Assembly (NCBI GenBank): GCA_022828125.1
Contig: JAJEJD010000020.1
Location: 124,001-188,000, forward strand
Origin: a bacterium
GTDB lineage: Bacteria; UBA8248
Length of the DNA stretch: 64,000 nucleotides
Direction: 5' to 3'
In this document: piece after piece, positions 52,888 to 64,000 of the stretch
Position numbering within the stretch: position 1 is the stretch's first letter
Layout: every line of letters starts with the position of its first letter
Notes under the pieces: model-generated
Databases searched by the model: none
What the model saw: only the letters and a program-made list of their open reading frames with translations
What the model was told of the DNA's origin: nothing
Translations under genes and position numbers: made by a program

Positions 52888-54081
52888 ATGGACAACGCCA
52901 CACTGATCACAGACGCCGAACTCAACGTCGCTCCCACCTACGGGCGCTACCCCATCGCGCTGGTTCGCGGCGAGGGCTGCCGCGTCTGGGATGCGGACGG
53001 AAAAGAATATCTGGATTTCGTGTCCGGTCTGGCGGTGTGCAATCTCGGGCATTGCCACCCCGAGGTCGTGGCCGCTATCCGGGAACAGGCCGGAAAGCTG
53101 ATCCACGTCTCGAACCTCTACCATATCGAGCCCCAGATCGAGTTGGCGAAAAGGCTCAACCGGCTCTCTTTCGGGAATAAAGCGTTTTTCTGCAACAGCG
53201 GCACCGAAGCCGTGGAGGCGGCGCTCAAGCTCGCCAGAAAGTATTCGTTCCAAAAATACGGGGAAGGCCGCCACGAGATACTGAGCTTCGACATGAGCTT
53301 TCACGGGCGCACCATGGCGTCGCTCACCGCCACGGGCCAAGCGAAATTCCACGGGGCGTTCAAGCCCCTGCTGCCCGGGTTCCGCTACGTGCCATTCGGC
53401 GATTTGGAATCGGTGGCCGCCTCGGTCTCGGAGCAAACCTGCGCCATCATGGTGGAGCCCATCCAGGGCGAGGGCGGCGTGAATGTGCCGCCCGACGGCT
53501 ATCTCAAGGGCTTGAGGGAGATTTGCGACGCGAACGATTTGTTGCTGTTGTTCGATGAGGTCCAGGTCGGTCTGGGCAGGACGGGAAAACTCTGGGCGTA
53601 CGAGCACGAAGGGGTGGCGCCCGACGCCATGAGCCTGGCGAAAGCCCTGGCGGGCGGAACGGCCATCGGCGCGCTGGTCGCCTCGGACAAGGCCATGGCG
53701 TTCGAGCCCGGCGATCATGCCGCGACGTTCGGGGGCAATCCCCTCGCCACCGCAGCGGGATGCGCCGCGATGGACGCCGTTACCGCGCCCGGATTCCTGG
53801 AGCACGTGCAGGAGATGGGGGCATACGCCACCGCCGGACTCGAGGAACTGGCGACGCGGCACGCCATCATCAAGGAGATCAGGGGCAAGGGGCTGATCAT
53901 CGGCTGCGAGGTGGATGTGGACGCGACTTCCATCGTCACGAAGGGGCTGGAGGCGGGCTTTTTGCTCAACGTGGCCGTCCAGAAGGTCATCCGGCTCATC
54001 CCTCCCCTCGTCGTGGAAAAAGAGATGATCGACAAGCTGATGGATTTCCTCGACGGGGCGCTGGCGGATCTGGCGAAATGA
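52888..54081 (+). CDS. argD: Acetylornithine aminotransferase
   Basis: A class III aminotransferase of about 397 residues. Features are YLDFVSGLAVCNLGHCHPEV, the NSGTEAVEAALKLARKYS phosphate loop, DEVQVGLGRTGKLWAYEHEG and the PLP lysine in MSLAKALAGGTAIGAL at about residue 254. I use the ATG at 52888, which has GGGGAA upstream, rather than the in-frame TTG at 52876. It lies 20 bases after argB and overlaps argF by four bases. N-succinyldiaminopimelate aminotransferase is often the same enzyme. Confidence 0.95.
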   Translation: MDNATLITDAELNVAPTYGRYPIALVRGEGCRVWDADGKEYLDFVSGLAVCNLGHCHPEVVAAIREQAGKLIHVSNLYHIEPQIELAKRLNRLSFGNKAFFCNSGTEAVEAALKLARKYSFQKYGEGRHEILSFDMSFHGRTMASLTATGQAKFHGAFKPLLPGFRYVPFGDLESVAASVSEQTCAIMVEPIQGEGGVNVPPDGYLKGLREICDANDLLLLFDEVQVGLGRTGKLWAYEHEGVAPDAMSLAKALAGGTAIGALVASDKAMAFEPGDHAATFGGNPLATAAGCAAMDAVTAPGFLEHVQEMGAYATAGLEELATRHAIIKEIRGKGLIIGCEVDVDATSIVTKGLEAGFLLNVAVQKVIRLIPPLVVEKEMIDKLMDFLDGALADLAK

Positions 54082-55016
54082 ACAAGCTCGACTACCTCAC
54101 AGGCTTTGAGCTGAGCGCCGCGCAAACGCTCGAACTCATCGAAGAGGCGCTCGTCCAGAAAAAAGAAACGGCGCAAGGGAAACTCCGCCCCGCGCTGGCG
54201 GGAAAGAACTTCGCGCTCATTTTTGAGAAGCACTCCACGAGGACACGGGTTTCCTTCGAGGCGGGCCTCACCCAACTGGGGGCAAGCACCATTTTCCTGG
54301 CGCCGAACGACACGCAGATCGCCCGGGGGGAAACCCCTGCGGACAGCGCCAGGGTATTGAGTGAGTACGTAGACGGCATCGTCGTCAGAACGTATGCGCA
54401 TGCACGCGTAGAGGAAATCGCCGAGAACGCGAGCGTTCCCGTCATCAACGGCCTGACGGACCTGCACCACCCCTGCCAGGCCCTCGCCGATTTCCTCACG
54501 ATGCGGGAACGCTACGGAACGCTCGATGGCCTCAAGCTCGCCTATCTGGGAGACGGAAACAACGTGCTGCACTCGCTGCTCATCGTGGGCGCTCTAATCG
54601 GTGTCGACGTCAGCGCGGCGTGTCCGAAAGAGTTTTGGCCAGACGCCAAAATTCTGGAGCAGGCCCTCCATTCTGCGCAAGAATCGAACGCGCAAATCCA
54701 CATTACCGAAGACGCGGAAGAAGCGTGCGCGGGCGCCCACGCCGTTTATACGGACGTGTGGGCCTCCATGGGGCAGGAGGACGAGAACGAGCGCCGCCAG
54801 AAAGTCCTGGCCCCATACCAGGTGAACGAGGGAGTATTCCGGGGCGCGAACGAGAACGCCGTTTTCATGCACTGCCTTCCCGCGCACAGGGGGGAGGAGG
54901 TGACGGCGGAGGTGATCGACGGCCCCAGGAGCGTCGTTTTCACGCAGGCCGGGAACCGGCTCCACGCACAGAAGATACTCCTTCAAATTCTAGCCGGAGG
55001 AAATGATGGCGCCTAA
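54078..55016 (+). CDS. argF: Ornithine carbamoyltransferase
   Basis: A 312-residue transcarbamoylase. Carbamoyl-phosphate binding is by [19 protein letters not shown] (about 50-68, with the STRT motif) and HPCQALADF (about 136-144). Ornithine binding involves the [13 protein letters not shown] loop (about 272-284) containing the reactive cysteine. The product is citrulline, used by the following argG. The start overlaps the argD stop (ATGA). Confidence 0.96.
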   Translation: MNKLDYLTGFELSAAQTLELIEEALVQKKETAQGKLRPALAGKNFALIFEKHSTRTRVSFEAGLTQLGASTIFLAPNDTQIARGETPADSARVLSEYVDGIVVRTYAHARVEEIAENASVPVINGLTDLHHPCQALADFLTMRERYGTLDGLKLAYLGDGNNVLHSLLIVGALIGVDVSAACPKEFWPDAKILEQALHSAQESNAQIHITEDAEEACAGAHAVYTDVWASMGQEDENERRQKVLAPYQVNEGVFRGANENAVFMHCLPAHRGEEVTAEVIDGPRSVVFTQAGNRLHAQKILLQILAGGNDGA

Positions 55017-56217
55017 GCCGAGCAGGGTCGTCCTCGCCTATTCAGGGGGGCTGGACACCTCCGTCATGCTCAAGTGGATCAAGGAAACATACGACTGCCC
55101 CGTCGTGGCCTTTGCGGCGGATGTCGGCCAGGGCGCGGGCGAACTCGACGGCCTGGAGGAGAAGGCGCTGGCCACGGGTGCGGAGTCCTGCCACATCCTG
55201 GATTTGAGGGAGGAATTCGCGCGCGAGTACATCTTCCCCATGCTGCGCGCGGGCGCCGTCTATGAAGGCTCCTATCTGCTGGGGACTTCCATCGCCAGAC
55301 CCCTCATCGCGAAAGGCCACATGGACGTCCTCAAGAAAACCGGAGGCGACGCCGTCGCGCACGGCGCCACGGGCAAGGGGAACGACCAGGTGCGCTTCGA
55401 GTTGACGTATGCCTCCATCGACCCGGACGTCACCATCATCGCGCCTTGGCGCGACTGGGACTTCGGGGGGCGCTCCCATCTCATCGCCTATGCCGAAAGA
55501 CACGGCATACCGATACCCGTGACGGCCGAAAAACCCTATTCGATGGACAGAAACCTCCTGCACATCAGCTTCGAGGGCGGCGTTCTGGAAGACCCCTGGG
55601 CGGAGCCGCCCGAAGATATGTACGTCCTGAGCGTGTCACCGGAAAAAGCGCCCGACGCGCCCGAATACGTCGAAATCGAGTTCGAGAGAGGCGACCCCGT
55701 GGCCCTGAACGGAGAACCCCTCTCGCCGGTCGCGATGATGGAACAGTTGAACGCCCTGGCGGGCGCGCACGGCGTGGGCCGGGTGGATCTGGTGGAAAAC
55801 CGCTTCGTGGGCATGAAGAGCAGAGGCGTCTACGAGACGCCCGCAGGTACGGTTCTCCATTCGGCGCGCCGGGCCGTGGAGTCCCTCACGATGGACCGGG
55901 AAGTCCTGCAACTGCGTGATTCCCTGATCCCCAAATACGCGCAACTCGTCTACAACGGCTTCTGGTTCGCGCCGGAGCGGGAATTCCTGCAATCCGCCAT
56001 TGACGGCGCGGCGGAATCCGTATGCGGCACGGCCCGTGTGAAACTCTACAAGGGTTCTTGCATCGTCGTGGGCAGAAAAGCGCCCGAGAACCTGACCCTC
56101 TACCGTTCCGACCTCGCCACCTTCGAGGAAGATGCGGTGTATACCCAGAAAGACGCGGAAGGGTTCATTCGCCTGAACGCCCTGCGGCTGCGGGTGCGCG
56201 CACAACGAAATATCTAA
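55006..56217 (+). CDS. argG: Argininosuccinate synthase
   Basis: A 403-residue ATP-pyrophosphatase-fold enzyme joining citrulline and aspartate. The P-loop is [16 protein letters not shown] near residues 9-24. [15 protein letters not shown] and [19 protein letters not shown] complete the active site. GGAGG is spaced better for the ATG at 55006 than for 55003. It overlaps argF by 11 bases. argH, argC and argJ are not in the window, so the pathway is split between loci. Confidence 0.97.
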   Translation: MAPKPSRVVLAYSGGLDTSVMLKWIKETYDCPVVAFAADVGQGAGELDGLEEKALATGAESCHILDLREEFAREYIFPMLRAGAVYEGSYLLGTSIARPLIAKGHMDVLKKTGGDAVAHGATGKGNDQVRFELTYASIDPDVTIIAPWRDWDFGGRSHLIAYAERHGIPIPVTAEKPYSMDRNLLHISFEGGVLEDPWAEPPEDMYVLSVSPEKAPDAPEYVEIEFERGDPVALNGEPLSPVAMMEQLNALAGAHGVGRVDLVENRFVGMKSRGVYETPAGTVLHSARRAVESLTMDREVLQLRDSLIPKYAQLVYNGFWFAPEREFLQSAIDGAAESVCGTARVKLYKGSCIVVGRKAPENLTLYRSDLATFEEDAVYTQKDAEGFIRLNALRLRVRAQRNI

Positions 56218-56353
56218 CGTAATCCCTGAGCTACACGCTGTATCTTATTGAATATATTTATTCCTGGATTTCATTCAGAGATGCGGCACAAGCCGATCTT
56301 CATGATCAACAGCCTTCAGGGGCCAAACCACCCTCACCCTGTATTGAGAAATA

Positions 56354-57283
56354 TCAGGCTTTGGCGGCGGAGCTCCTCTTGCCTCGGGAGCCTCGGCGGG
56401 CCGGCTCCGGCCACGCCAGCAGGATGGGACTCGCCACGTATATCGAGGAATACGTACCGGCCACGATGCCCACCGCCAGGGCGAACGCCACGTCGGAGAT
56501 GATGTCGCCGCCCAGGATGAGGAACGCCAGTACGGCGACGAGCGTCGTGCCTGAGGTGAGCAGCGTGCGCGAAAGGGTCTGGTTGATGGATTTGTTGACG
56601 AGTCCCGAGAATTCGGCGCGTCTCGAAGCGCGCGTATTCTCGCGGATGCGGTCGAACACGACGATGGTGTCGTTCAGCGAATAACCGATGATCGTCAAGA
56701 CGGCCGCCACGATGGGGAGTGAGAACTCCTTGCCCGACAGGGAGAAGACGCCGAGCGTGATGATGACGTCGTGCAAAAGCGCCACGACCGAGGCGATGGC
56801 CTGGCGAAACTGGAACCGGAAGCTGATGTAGATGAGGATGCCGATGAGTGCGAAGAGCATGCTGCTCAGCGCCTTCTGGCGCAGATCCGCGCCCACTTTG
56901 GGGCCCACCATTTCGGTTCTGCGCATCTCGAACGCGTCTTTGCCGAACTTCTTGATGAGCGCGGTTTTCACGACGGATTCGACGCCCTTGATGTCGCCCG
57001 AGCTTTTCTCCACGCGAATCAGGAACTCCCTCTCGGAGCCGAAATTCTGGATGACGGTATCGCCCAAAGAGAGCCCCGCGAGGGCGCTTCGCACGTCGCC
57101 AATCGGCTTGGCTTCCTTGAATTGCACCTGCACCAGCGTTCCACCGGTGAAATCGATGCCGTAGTTGATCCCCTTGGTCATCAGCAGGAGAAGGGAAAGC
57201 ACGACGAACACGGTGGAGACGCCGACGAAGAGCTTGATCTTGCCGATGATGTCGTACGATGCGTCTGGCCGGATAATTTCCAT
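56354..57283 (-). CDS. secF: Protein translocase subunit SecF
   Basis: A 309-residue RND-like membrane protein with six predicted helices. The first (about 15-35) is followed by GINYGIDFTGGTLVQVQFKE, the conserved periplasmic start. The C-terminal block has GYSLNDTIVVFDRIRENTR (about 203-221), the family signature. With SecD it uses the proton gradient to complete protein export. Its ATG overlaps the secD stop (TAATG). Confidence 0.97.
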   Translation of the reverse strand: MEIIRPDASYDIIGKIKLFVGVSTVFVVLSLLLLMTKGINYGIDFTGGTLVQVQFKEAKPIGDVRSALAGLSLGDTVIQNFGSEREFLIRVEKSSGDIKGVESVVKTALIKKFGKDAFEMRRTEMVGPKVGADLRQKALSSMLFALIGILIYISFRFQFRQAIASVVALLHDVIITLGVFSLSGKEFSLPIVAAVLTIIGYSLNDTIVVFDRIRENTRASRRAEFSGLVNKSINQTLSRTLLTSGTTLVAVLAFLILGGDIISDVAFALAVGIVAGTYSSIYVASPILLAWPEPARRGSRGKRSSAAKA

Positions 57284-58833
57284 TAGATACTCAAGCTCCT
57301 CACGTCGGTTCGGTGCAAGAAGAAGTCATAGACGAATCGGGTGACGAAGATCGCCGTAAACATGCTCGCCACGATGCCGATGCTCAAGGTGACGGCGAAT
57401 CCCTTGATGGGCCCCGTCCCGAACTGCAGTAGCACCAGTGCTGCGATAAGCGTCGTTACGTTCGCGTCCAGAATGGTGAGAAATGCCTTGCCGTAACCCG
57501 AATCGATGGCGGAGCGGATGGTTTTCCCCAGGCGCAACTCTTCCCTGACGCGCTCGAAAATCAGGACGTTGGCGTCGACCGCCATACCGACCGTGAGCAC
57601 GATGCCGGCGATTCCCGGCAGGGTCAGCGTGGCGCCGAAAAACCCGAGCGCTCCCATGAGGATGAGCAGATTGAACAAAAGCGCCATGATCGCCACCGCA
57701 CCGCTCAACTTGTAATAAATGGCCATGAATATCAGAACGAGAGCAAACCCGACGATGATACTGATGAGCCCCTGGCGCACGGAATCGGCCCCCAATGATG
57801 GGCCGACGTTTCTCTCCTCCAGAACCTCCACCGGAGCGGGGAGTGCGCCCGCCCTCAGCGCGATCGCCAAGTCCGTCGCCTCTTCGAGCGTGAAACTCCC
57901 CGTTATCTGCGCCCTGCCCTGGCTGATTCGCTCCTGAATGACGGGCGCGCTGTAGATGACGCCGTCGAGTACGATGGCGAGGCGCCTGCCCACGTTGGCC
58001 GCCGTGAGTCGATCGAAAGCATCCCCTCCCACGGAATCGAACGCGATGGCCACGTAGGACTGGTTGAAGCGATCTCCGATTTCCACGCGCGCATCGGTCA
58101 GGTTGTCCCCGGTCAGGGCGGCTTCTCTTTTCACCAGCAAGGGGGTGCGCTCGATCACCTCGCCCGTCTGCCTGTCTCTCGATACTTCATATAAAAGCTG
58201 CAGACCCTCGGGCGCGCGGCCACGCTCTATAGCGCTTGCGACGTTGGCCTGGCTGTCCACCATCTTGAACTCCAGGAGCGCCGTTTTCCCGATTAGAGAC
58301 TTCGCCCGTGAGGGGTCTTCCACCCCCGGAAGCTGGATGATGATGCGCCGCTCTCCTTGCCGCTGGAGCGTGGGTTCGCGTACGCCGAACTGATCGATGC
58401 GGTTCCGAATCGTCTCGATCGCCTGAATGATGGCCTGCTCTTTCGTGCGCTCCACTTGTTGCGAAGAGAGGAAATAGGCGAACGTCGGCGGCGTGCCCTC
58501 TTCCCGCTCCAGGGTGAGATCCGGGTAATTCTGCATCATCGAGAGGAAACGCCCCCTGTCGCCGGGGCGATGCAGGGTCACGGTCAGCCTCAAGCCGTCG
58601 CGCTTGAAGGTTCGGGTGCGTATGTCGTCTATGGAAAGGCGGTTTCGGAGCTCCGTGAAGTAGCGGCTCATCTTCGATTCCACCGCTTTTTCGGATTGCA
58701 CCTCGAGAACGAGATGAATCCCGCCCTGCAAATCAAGCCCGAGGTTGATGCGCTCGGCCGGAGGAATCAGATAAAACGCGGAGACGACGATAACGATGGC
58801 TATCAGACCCGCCCGCCAGCTTACACCCCTCAT
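57283..58833 (-). CDS. secD: Protein translocase subunit SecD
   Basis: A 516-residue partner of SecF with six membrane helices. The first helix (about 7-23) leads into INLGLDLQGGIHLVLEVQSE. The large periplasmic P1 domain follows, then the transmembrane core with AVDANVLIFERVREELRLGK (about 427-446), the RND motif with its charged residues. Its length is on the short side of the family because P1 is compact. It is the second gene of yajC-secD-secF. Confidence 0.97.
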   Translation of the reverse strand: MRGVSWRAGLIAIVIVVSAFYLIPPAERINLGLDLQGGIHLVLEVQSEKAVESKMSRYFTELRNRLSIDDIRTRTFKRDGLRLTVTLHRPGDRGRFLSMMQNYPDLTLEREEGTPPTFAYFLSSQQVERTKEQAIIQAIETIRNRIDQFGVREPTLQRQGERRIIIQLPGVEDPSRAKSLIGKTALLEFKMVDSQANVASAIERGRAPEGLQLLYEVSRDRQTGEVIERTPLLVKREAALTGDNLTDARVEIGDRFNQSYVAIAFDSVGGDAFDRLTAANVGRRLAIVLDGVIYSAPVIQERISQGRAQITGSFTLEEATDLAIALRAGALPAPVEVLEERNVGPSLGADSVRQGLISIIVGFALVLIFMAIYYKLSGAVAIMALLFNLLILMGALGFFGATLTLPGIAGIVLTVGMAVDANVLIFERVREELRLGKTIRSAIDSGYGKAFLTILDANVTTLIAALVLLQFGTGPIKGFAVTLSIGIVASMFTAIFVTRFVYDFFLHRTDVRSLSI

Positions 58834-58914
58834 GAAACTCTCCTTACGCCGGGCGGCTCCATGCCGCCCGTACCGGAAATCATTTCACCGAGTGAAGGCG
58901 AAACGACTTCATTT

Positions 58915-59304
58915 TTATTTTTCAGGTTTTTCTTTCTGGGGAGCCTTGTTCTGCTCCGCATTCGCGCTCGAACCCGCAGCCGTGACAAAAGACTTTTGCA
59001 CGCGAATACGCACGTTTTCATCCACTTTCAGCGTCACGATTTCGTCTTTGATTCTCGCCACTTCTCCCAGAATTCCACTCGCGACGACCTGATCTCCGGG
59101 CTTGAGAGCCTCCTGCATCCTGCGAATTTCCTGCTGCTTCTTCTGCTGGGGCCTGATCATGATGAAATAGATGATGGCGAAAATCATCAGGAACGGCGCC
59201 AGCTGAATCAGGAAACTGGGCTGTCCGCCGCCCCCGCCGGAAGGAGGAGCCATGGCGTGCGCTACCGAAAAATCAGCCAACCATGCCGCTAAAGAATCCA
59301 ACAT
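58915..59304 (-). CDS. yajC: Preprotein translocase subunit YajC
   Basis: A 129-residue protein with one membrane helix (about 32-51, IQLAPFLMIFAIIYFIMIRP). RPQQKKQQEIRRMQEALKPG and VVASGILGEVARIKDE follow, which are diagnostic. A Gly/Pro-rich periplasmic N-terminus of about 28 residues precedes the helix, and the C-terminal tail is charged. It associates with SecDF. Confidence 0.95.
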   Translation of the reverse strand: MLDSLAAWLADFSVAHAMAPPSGGGGGQPSFLIQLAPFLMIFAIIYFIMIRPQQKKQQEIRRMQEALKPGDQVVASGILGEVARIKDEIVTLKVDENVRIRVQKSFVTAAGSSANAEQNKAPQKEKPEK

Positions 59305-59353
59305 TCCCGAATCTCCATGGAAATAATGCTAAGCTTGTCCTCATAGCCAAGGC

Positions 59354-59382
59354 TTCGTAGCAAAGCCCCCGCTCCTTGTCAA
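59354..59382 (-). promoter_or_regulatory. Promoter of yajC-secD-secF
   Basis: On the minus strand a perfect TTGACA (59382-59377), 17 bases, and TACGAA (59359-59354). Transcription would start about 45 bases before the yajC ATG. This suggests that secretion genes can be expressed separately from tgt. Confidence 0.6.
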
Positions 59383-59405
59383 CAAAGGCATTAAGAATCA
59401 GTCGC

Positions 59406-61360
<1,955 letters not shown>

Positions 61361-61392
61361 GGTCACTCCCGCCCCGGCAGAGCAAAAACTCG

Positions 61393-62568
61393 CTACAACT
61401 TGCGAACATGGGTCACCTTGCCTTCTCGCAAGTATATTCTCGGCACGCGGACGCCCACACCGCACATGATCTCATAGGGTATCGTTTCGGCCCTGTCGGC
61501 CAACTCCTCACAACTGACGGCTCCACCGCCCTCCTCTCCCAGCAGGACGACTTCGTCTCCCGGCGCGATGGTTTCGATATTCGTCACATCGAGCGCCAGC
61601 ATATCCATCGATACGCGCCCCGCCACCGGAACCCGCATGCCGCCCGCCAGCGCATCCGCACGGCTGGAAAGAATGCGCGGATACCCGTCTCCATACCCAG
61701 CCGTCACGATTGCGATTCGTCCGGGAGAGCTTCTCTCGTACGTTCCGCCATAGCCGACCGTCCGGCCCGCTTCGATGTTTTTCACCTGCAACACCTTCGC
61801 CACCCACGTCATGGCGGTTTTGAGAGCGGCGCTCCTTGAAAACTGAGGCGAGGAGCCATACAGCGCGATGCCCAGACGAACCAGATTGCCGGGCGCGTGG
61901 GGATAATTCAGCAAGCCCGCGCTGTTCGCCATGTGGACATGGGGGGGAAGCAGATTCTTTTCCCGAAGCGCATGAATGAGCGCCTCCATCTCGCGAATCT
62001 GCCCGCCTGTCGCGTCCCCTCCATCTTCTTCGTCCGCCCGGGCAAAGTGGCTCATCAGCCCGGCGACCTCGACCCCTTCCTCCCGGGATACCCGCTCGAT
62101 GAAATCGACGGCTTCCTGTGGGCGCAATCCCAGGCGCCCCATCCCCGTATCCACCTTGACGTGGATTCTCGCTTTCTTGCCCGCTCCTCTCGCCGAGCCC
62201 GCCAGGCTCTCCATCTGCTCCACGTGCCAGACGGCGGCGTCACAATCCGCATCGACCAGCCTTATCGCGTTATACGCCAACGTATCGCTCATCACCAATA
62301 TGCGCGCATCGGCGAATCCGTCTCCCGCCCCATCGGCGCGAAGCGATTCCGCCTCCTCCACCGCCGCCACGCCAAACCATCTGGCGCCCGCTTCATATAC
62401 GGCGCGAGCGACCTCTACGCCCCCGTGCCCGTAGCCCTCCGCCTTCACAACGGCGAACGGCTCCTGAGAATCGAGCAGACTCGTCAGATTTTTATAGTTT
62501 TGAACCAGGATGTCCAGATCGATGAACAGGGCGTTGCGAAATCCGGACGGCAGCAAATGTTTGCTCAA
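61393..62568 (-). CDS. alr: Alanine racemase
   Basis: A 391-residue fold-type III PLP racemase supplying D-alanine for peptidoglycan. The lysine is in FAVVKAEGYGHGG at about K42, where most homologues have VKANAYGHG, and the second catalytic residue is Y273 in TVGYGGTYERS. HVKVDTGMGRLGLRP and MANSAGLL are also conserved. It lies just downstream of dnaB, an order seen in many bacteria. There are 32 bases between it and the ABC ATPase start. Confidence 0.96.
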   Translation of the reverse strand: MSKHLLPSGFRNALFIDLDILVQNYKNLTSLLDSQEPFAVVKAEGYGHGGVEVARAVYEAGARWFGVAAVEEAESLRADGAGDGFADARILVMSDTLAYNAIRLVDADCDAAVWHVEQMESLAGSARGAGKKARIHVKVDTGMGRLGLRPQEAVDFIERVSREEGVEVAGLMSHFARADEEDGGDATGGQIREMEALIHALREKNLLPPHVHMANSAGLLNYPHAPGNLVRLGIALYGSSPQFSRSAALKTAMTWVAKVLQVKNIEAGRTVGYGGTYERSSPGRIAIVTAGYGDGYPRILSSRADALAGGMRVPVAGRVSMDMLALDVTNIETIAPGDEVVLLGEEGGGAVSCEELADRAETIPYEIMCGVGVRVPRIYLREGKVTHVRKL

Positions 62569-62610
62569 AAAGAAAGCCCCCTTTGGGGAGACGTCTTCGT
62601 CGCTTCTTTG

Positions 62611-64000
62611 CTAGAACGGCGCATCCGCTTCATCTGGATAGCCCGGCTCTCCATTTTCCGAGCCTACGGCCGTGCTCTCGTGGAACGAATCCAGACTTAC
62701 GAATCGCGCGTAATCGGGGAAAAACTTGAGCTCCAACTCACCGGTCGGCCCGTTGCGCTGCTTGGCGAGAATGACGGTGGCGAGCCCCTTGTTCTCGGGC
62801 TTGGGCTCATAATACTCCTCGCGATACAGCAAGGCCACGACGTCCGCATCCTGCTCGATGGAACCCGACTCGCGCAAATCAGCCAGATTGGGACGCTTGC
62901 CCTCTCTCGATTCCACCGCCCTCGAAAGCTGGCTCAGGGCCACGACGGGCACATCGAGTTCTTTCGCCAGACTCTTGAGCCCCCTGGATATTTCGCTGAT
63001 CTCGCGTTGGCGGTTCTCCATGGAGCGGCCCCTGTGGTGCACAAGCTGGAGATAGTCGACAATCACGAGGTCAAGACCCTGATCCGCCTGGATGCGACGG
63101 CATTTCGCCCGAATGTCGAACACGGACAAATCCGTCGCATCGTCCACGTAGATGTCAGCCTCCGACAGTTCGCCCGCGCTCCGAATCAAATCCGGCCATT
63201 TCTGGGACGGCATGTAGCCGCTTTGAAGCTGTCTCGAATTCACCATGGCGCGCCCGCACATCATGCGTATCGCCAATGCGCGCGCGCTCATCTCGAGGCT
63301 GAAGATCGCCGTGGCGGTTTTCGACGCCAGGGCGGCGTATTCGGCGATGCAAAGCGCGAAAGCCGTCTTCCCCATGCTGGGACGACCGGCGATGATGACC
63401 AATTCCCCGGGCTGCAGACCACTCGTCAGTTTGTCCAGGTCCGTGAATCCCGTGGGCACGCCGGTCACCAGCTCCTTGCGGTCGTAGAGGTCTTCCAAGT
63501 AGGGAAACGTATGTTTGATGATGTCGCGCATTCCCTCTACGCTTTGCTGGTAGCGGCCGGACGAGACCTCCAACATCGCGCGCTCGGCGTCGTCCACGAG
63601 CGTATCGATATCCTCCTCGCCCGTGAAAGCTCTTTGGGCGATGGCGTTCGAGGTGTGTATCAGCTCTCTCAGCAATGCCGTGCTTCTGACGAGTTTCGCG
63701 TAGGTCTCCGCGCGCCTGGCGCTGGAGACATCGTCCGCCAAGCGCGCGATGTATTCGGGCCCGCCCGCGGTGTCGAGCGTTTTCGTCTTTTTCAGGGCAT
63801 CGGCCAAGGTGAGCAGGTCGATGGGTTCGGATTTCTCGAACAGGCCGAGCATGCCCTCGTAAATCACGCGGTGGCTCATGCGGTAGAAATGCTCGGGCCG
63901 CAACACCTCCATCACGGGCGGCACCATCGACCCGTCGAGCAGCAAAGCGCCCAGAACGCGCTGTTCGGCTTCTATGTTCTGTGGGGGAAGGTGGCCCGAC
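62611..64000 (-). CDS. dnaB: Replicative DNA helicase DnaB (5' end outside the window)
   Basis: The frame is open to the window edge. The first visible residues read GHLPPQNIEAEQRVLGALLL, which is the usual DnaB opening, so only a few codons are missing and at least 462 residues are present. The N-terminal domain is followed by the RecA-like helicase core with Walker A AGRPSMGKTAFAL, then LDLVIVDYLQLVHHRGRS and SRAVESREGKRPNLADLRESG. No intein is visible. It unwinds DNA at the replication fork. It is followed by alr. Confidence 0.97.
   Translation of the reverse strand, partial: SGHLPPQNIEAEQRVLGALLLDGSMVPPVMEVLRPEHFYRMSHRVIYEGMLGLFEKSEPIDLLTLADALKKTKTLDTAGGPEYIARLADDVSSARRAETYAKLVRSTALLRELIHTSNAIAQRAFTGEEDIDTLVDDAERAMLEVSSGRYQQSVEGMRDIIKHTFPYLEDLYDRKELVTGVPTGFTDLDKLTSGLQPGELVIIAGRPSMGKTAFALCIAEYAALASKTATAIFSLEMSARALAIRMMCGRAMVNSRQLQSGYMPSQKWPDLIRSAGELSEADIYVDDATDLSVFDIRAKCRRIQADQGLDLVIVDYLQLVHHRGRSMENRQREISEISRGLKSLAKELDVPVVALSQLSRAVESREGKRPNLADLRESGSIEQDADVVALLYREEYYEPKPENKGLATVILAKQRNGPTGELELKFFPDYARFVSLDSFHESTAVGSENGEPGYPDEADAPF

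Overview
The window is a high-GC (about 60 % by eye), gene-dense bacterial chromosome segment with Gram-negative features: a YbgF/CpoB-like lipoprotein, a PpiD-like foldase, a Mla-type ATPase and a complete mreBCD-mrdA-rodA set. The runs dprA-topA-trmFO-xerC-hslV-hslU-argB-argD-argF-argG and the radical-SAM/DUF2344 fusion followed by RNase G suggest a deltaproteobacterial-grade lineage or a neighbouring candidate phylum (Nitrospinota/Tectomicrobia-like). This is an inference from gene content and order; the window has no rRNA.

Layout. 1-9.6 kb: metabolic genes (enoyl-CoA hydratase family, TfoX-like, MDR oxidoreductase, several PLP enzymes) and a radical SAM protein of the putative DNA-repair type. 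9.7-11.3 kb: tRNA-Glu(CTC), a nitroreductase, and an AhpD-like gene whose in-frame UGA lies exactly at the second Cys of the CxxC motif and is followed by a hairpin with a GGUC loop. It is read here as a selenoprotein. 11.7-17.5 kb: a Gfo/Idh/MocA oxidoreductase and an amidohydrolase-Rieske pair, separated by a 3,036-bp IS1595-family element (12754-15789). The element has 24-bp terminal inverted repeats with one mismatch and an exact 8-bp target duplication. It carries a transposase, three passenger genes and a long hairpin-rich segment. 17.6-19.4 kb: repeat-rich DNA and two tandem unknown paralogues.

19.4-24.5 kb: a seven-gene minus-strand cluster that looks like a sulfur-carrier-dependent cysteine pathway related to mycobacterial CysO/CysM/Mec+. 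It holds two cysteine synthases, a CysO-like carrier ending in GGL, a JAMM peptidase, an Rrf2 regulator and two E1-like genes. One E1 keeps the ATP site but lacks the N-terminal arginine-finger segment. The other keeps that segment but has lost the ATP loop. The pair could form a bacterial heterodimeric E1.

24.6-64 kb is mostly core: thiD, a cupin, glgP, an AbrB-like protein, a PpiD-like foldase, the cell-shape operon, a sulfatase, the radical SAM/RNase G pair, a CpoB-like lipoprotein, the dprA-to-argG run, and on the minus strand dnaB-alr-mlaF-tgt-yajC-secD-secF. Many neighbours overlap by 1-4 bases (ATGA or TGATG), which implies translational coupling. Families of nested palindromic intergenic repeats recur at about 3.8-4.2, 17.7-18.0 and 21.2-21.5 kb.
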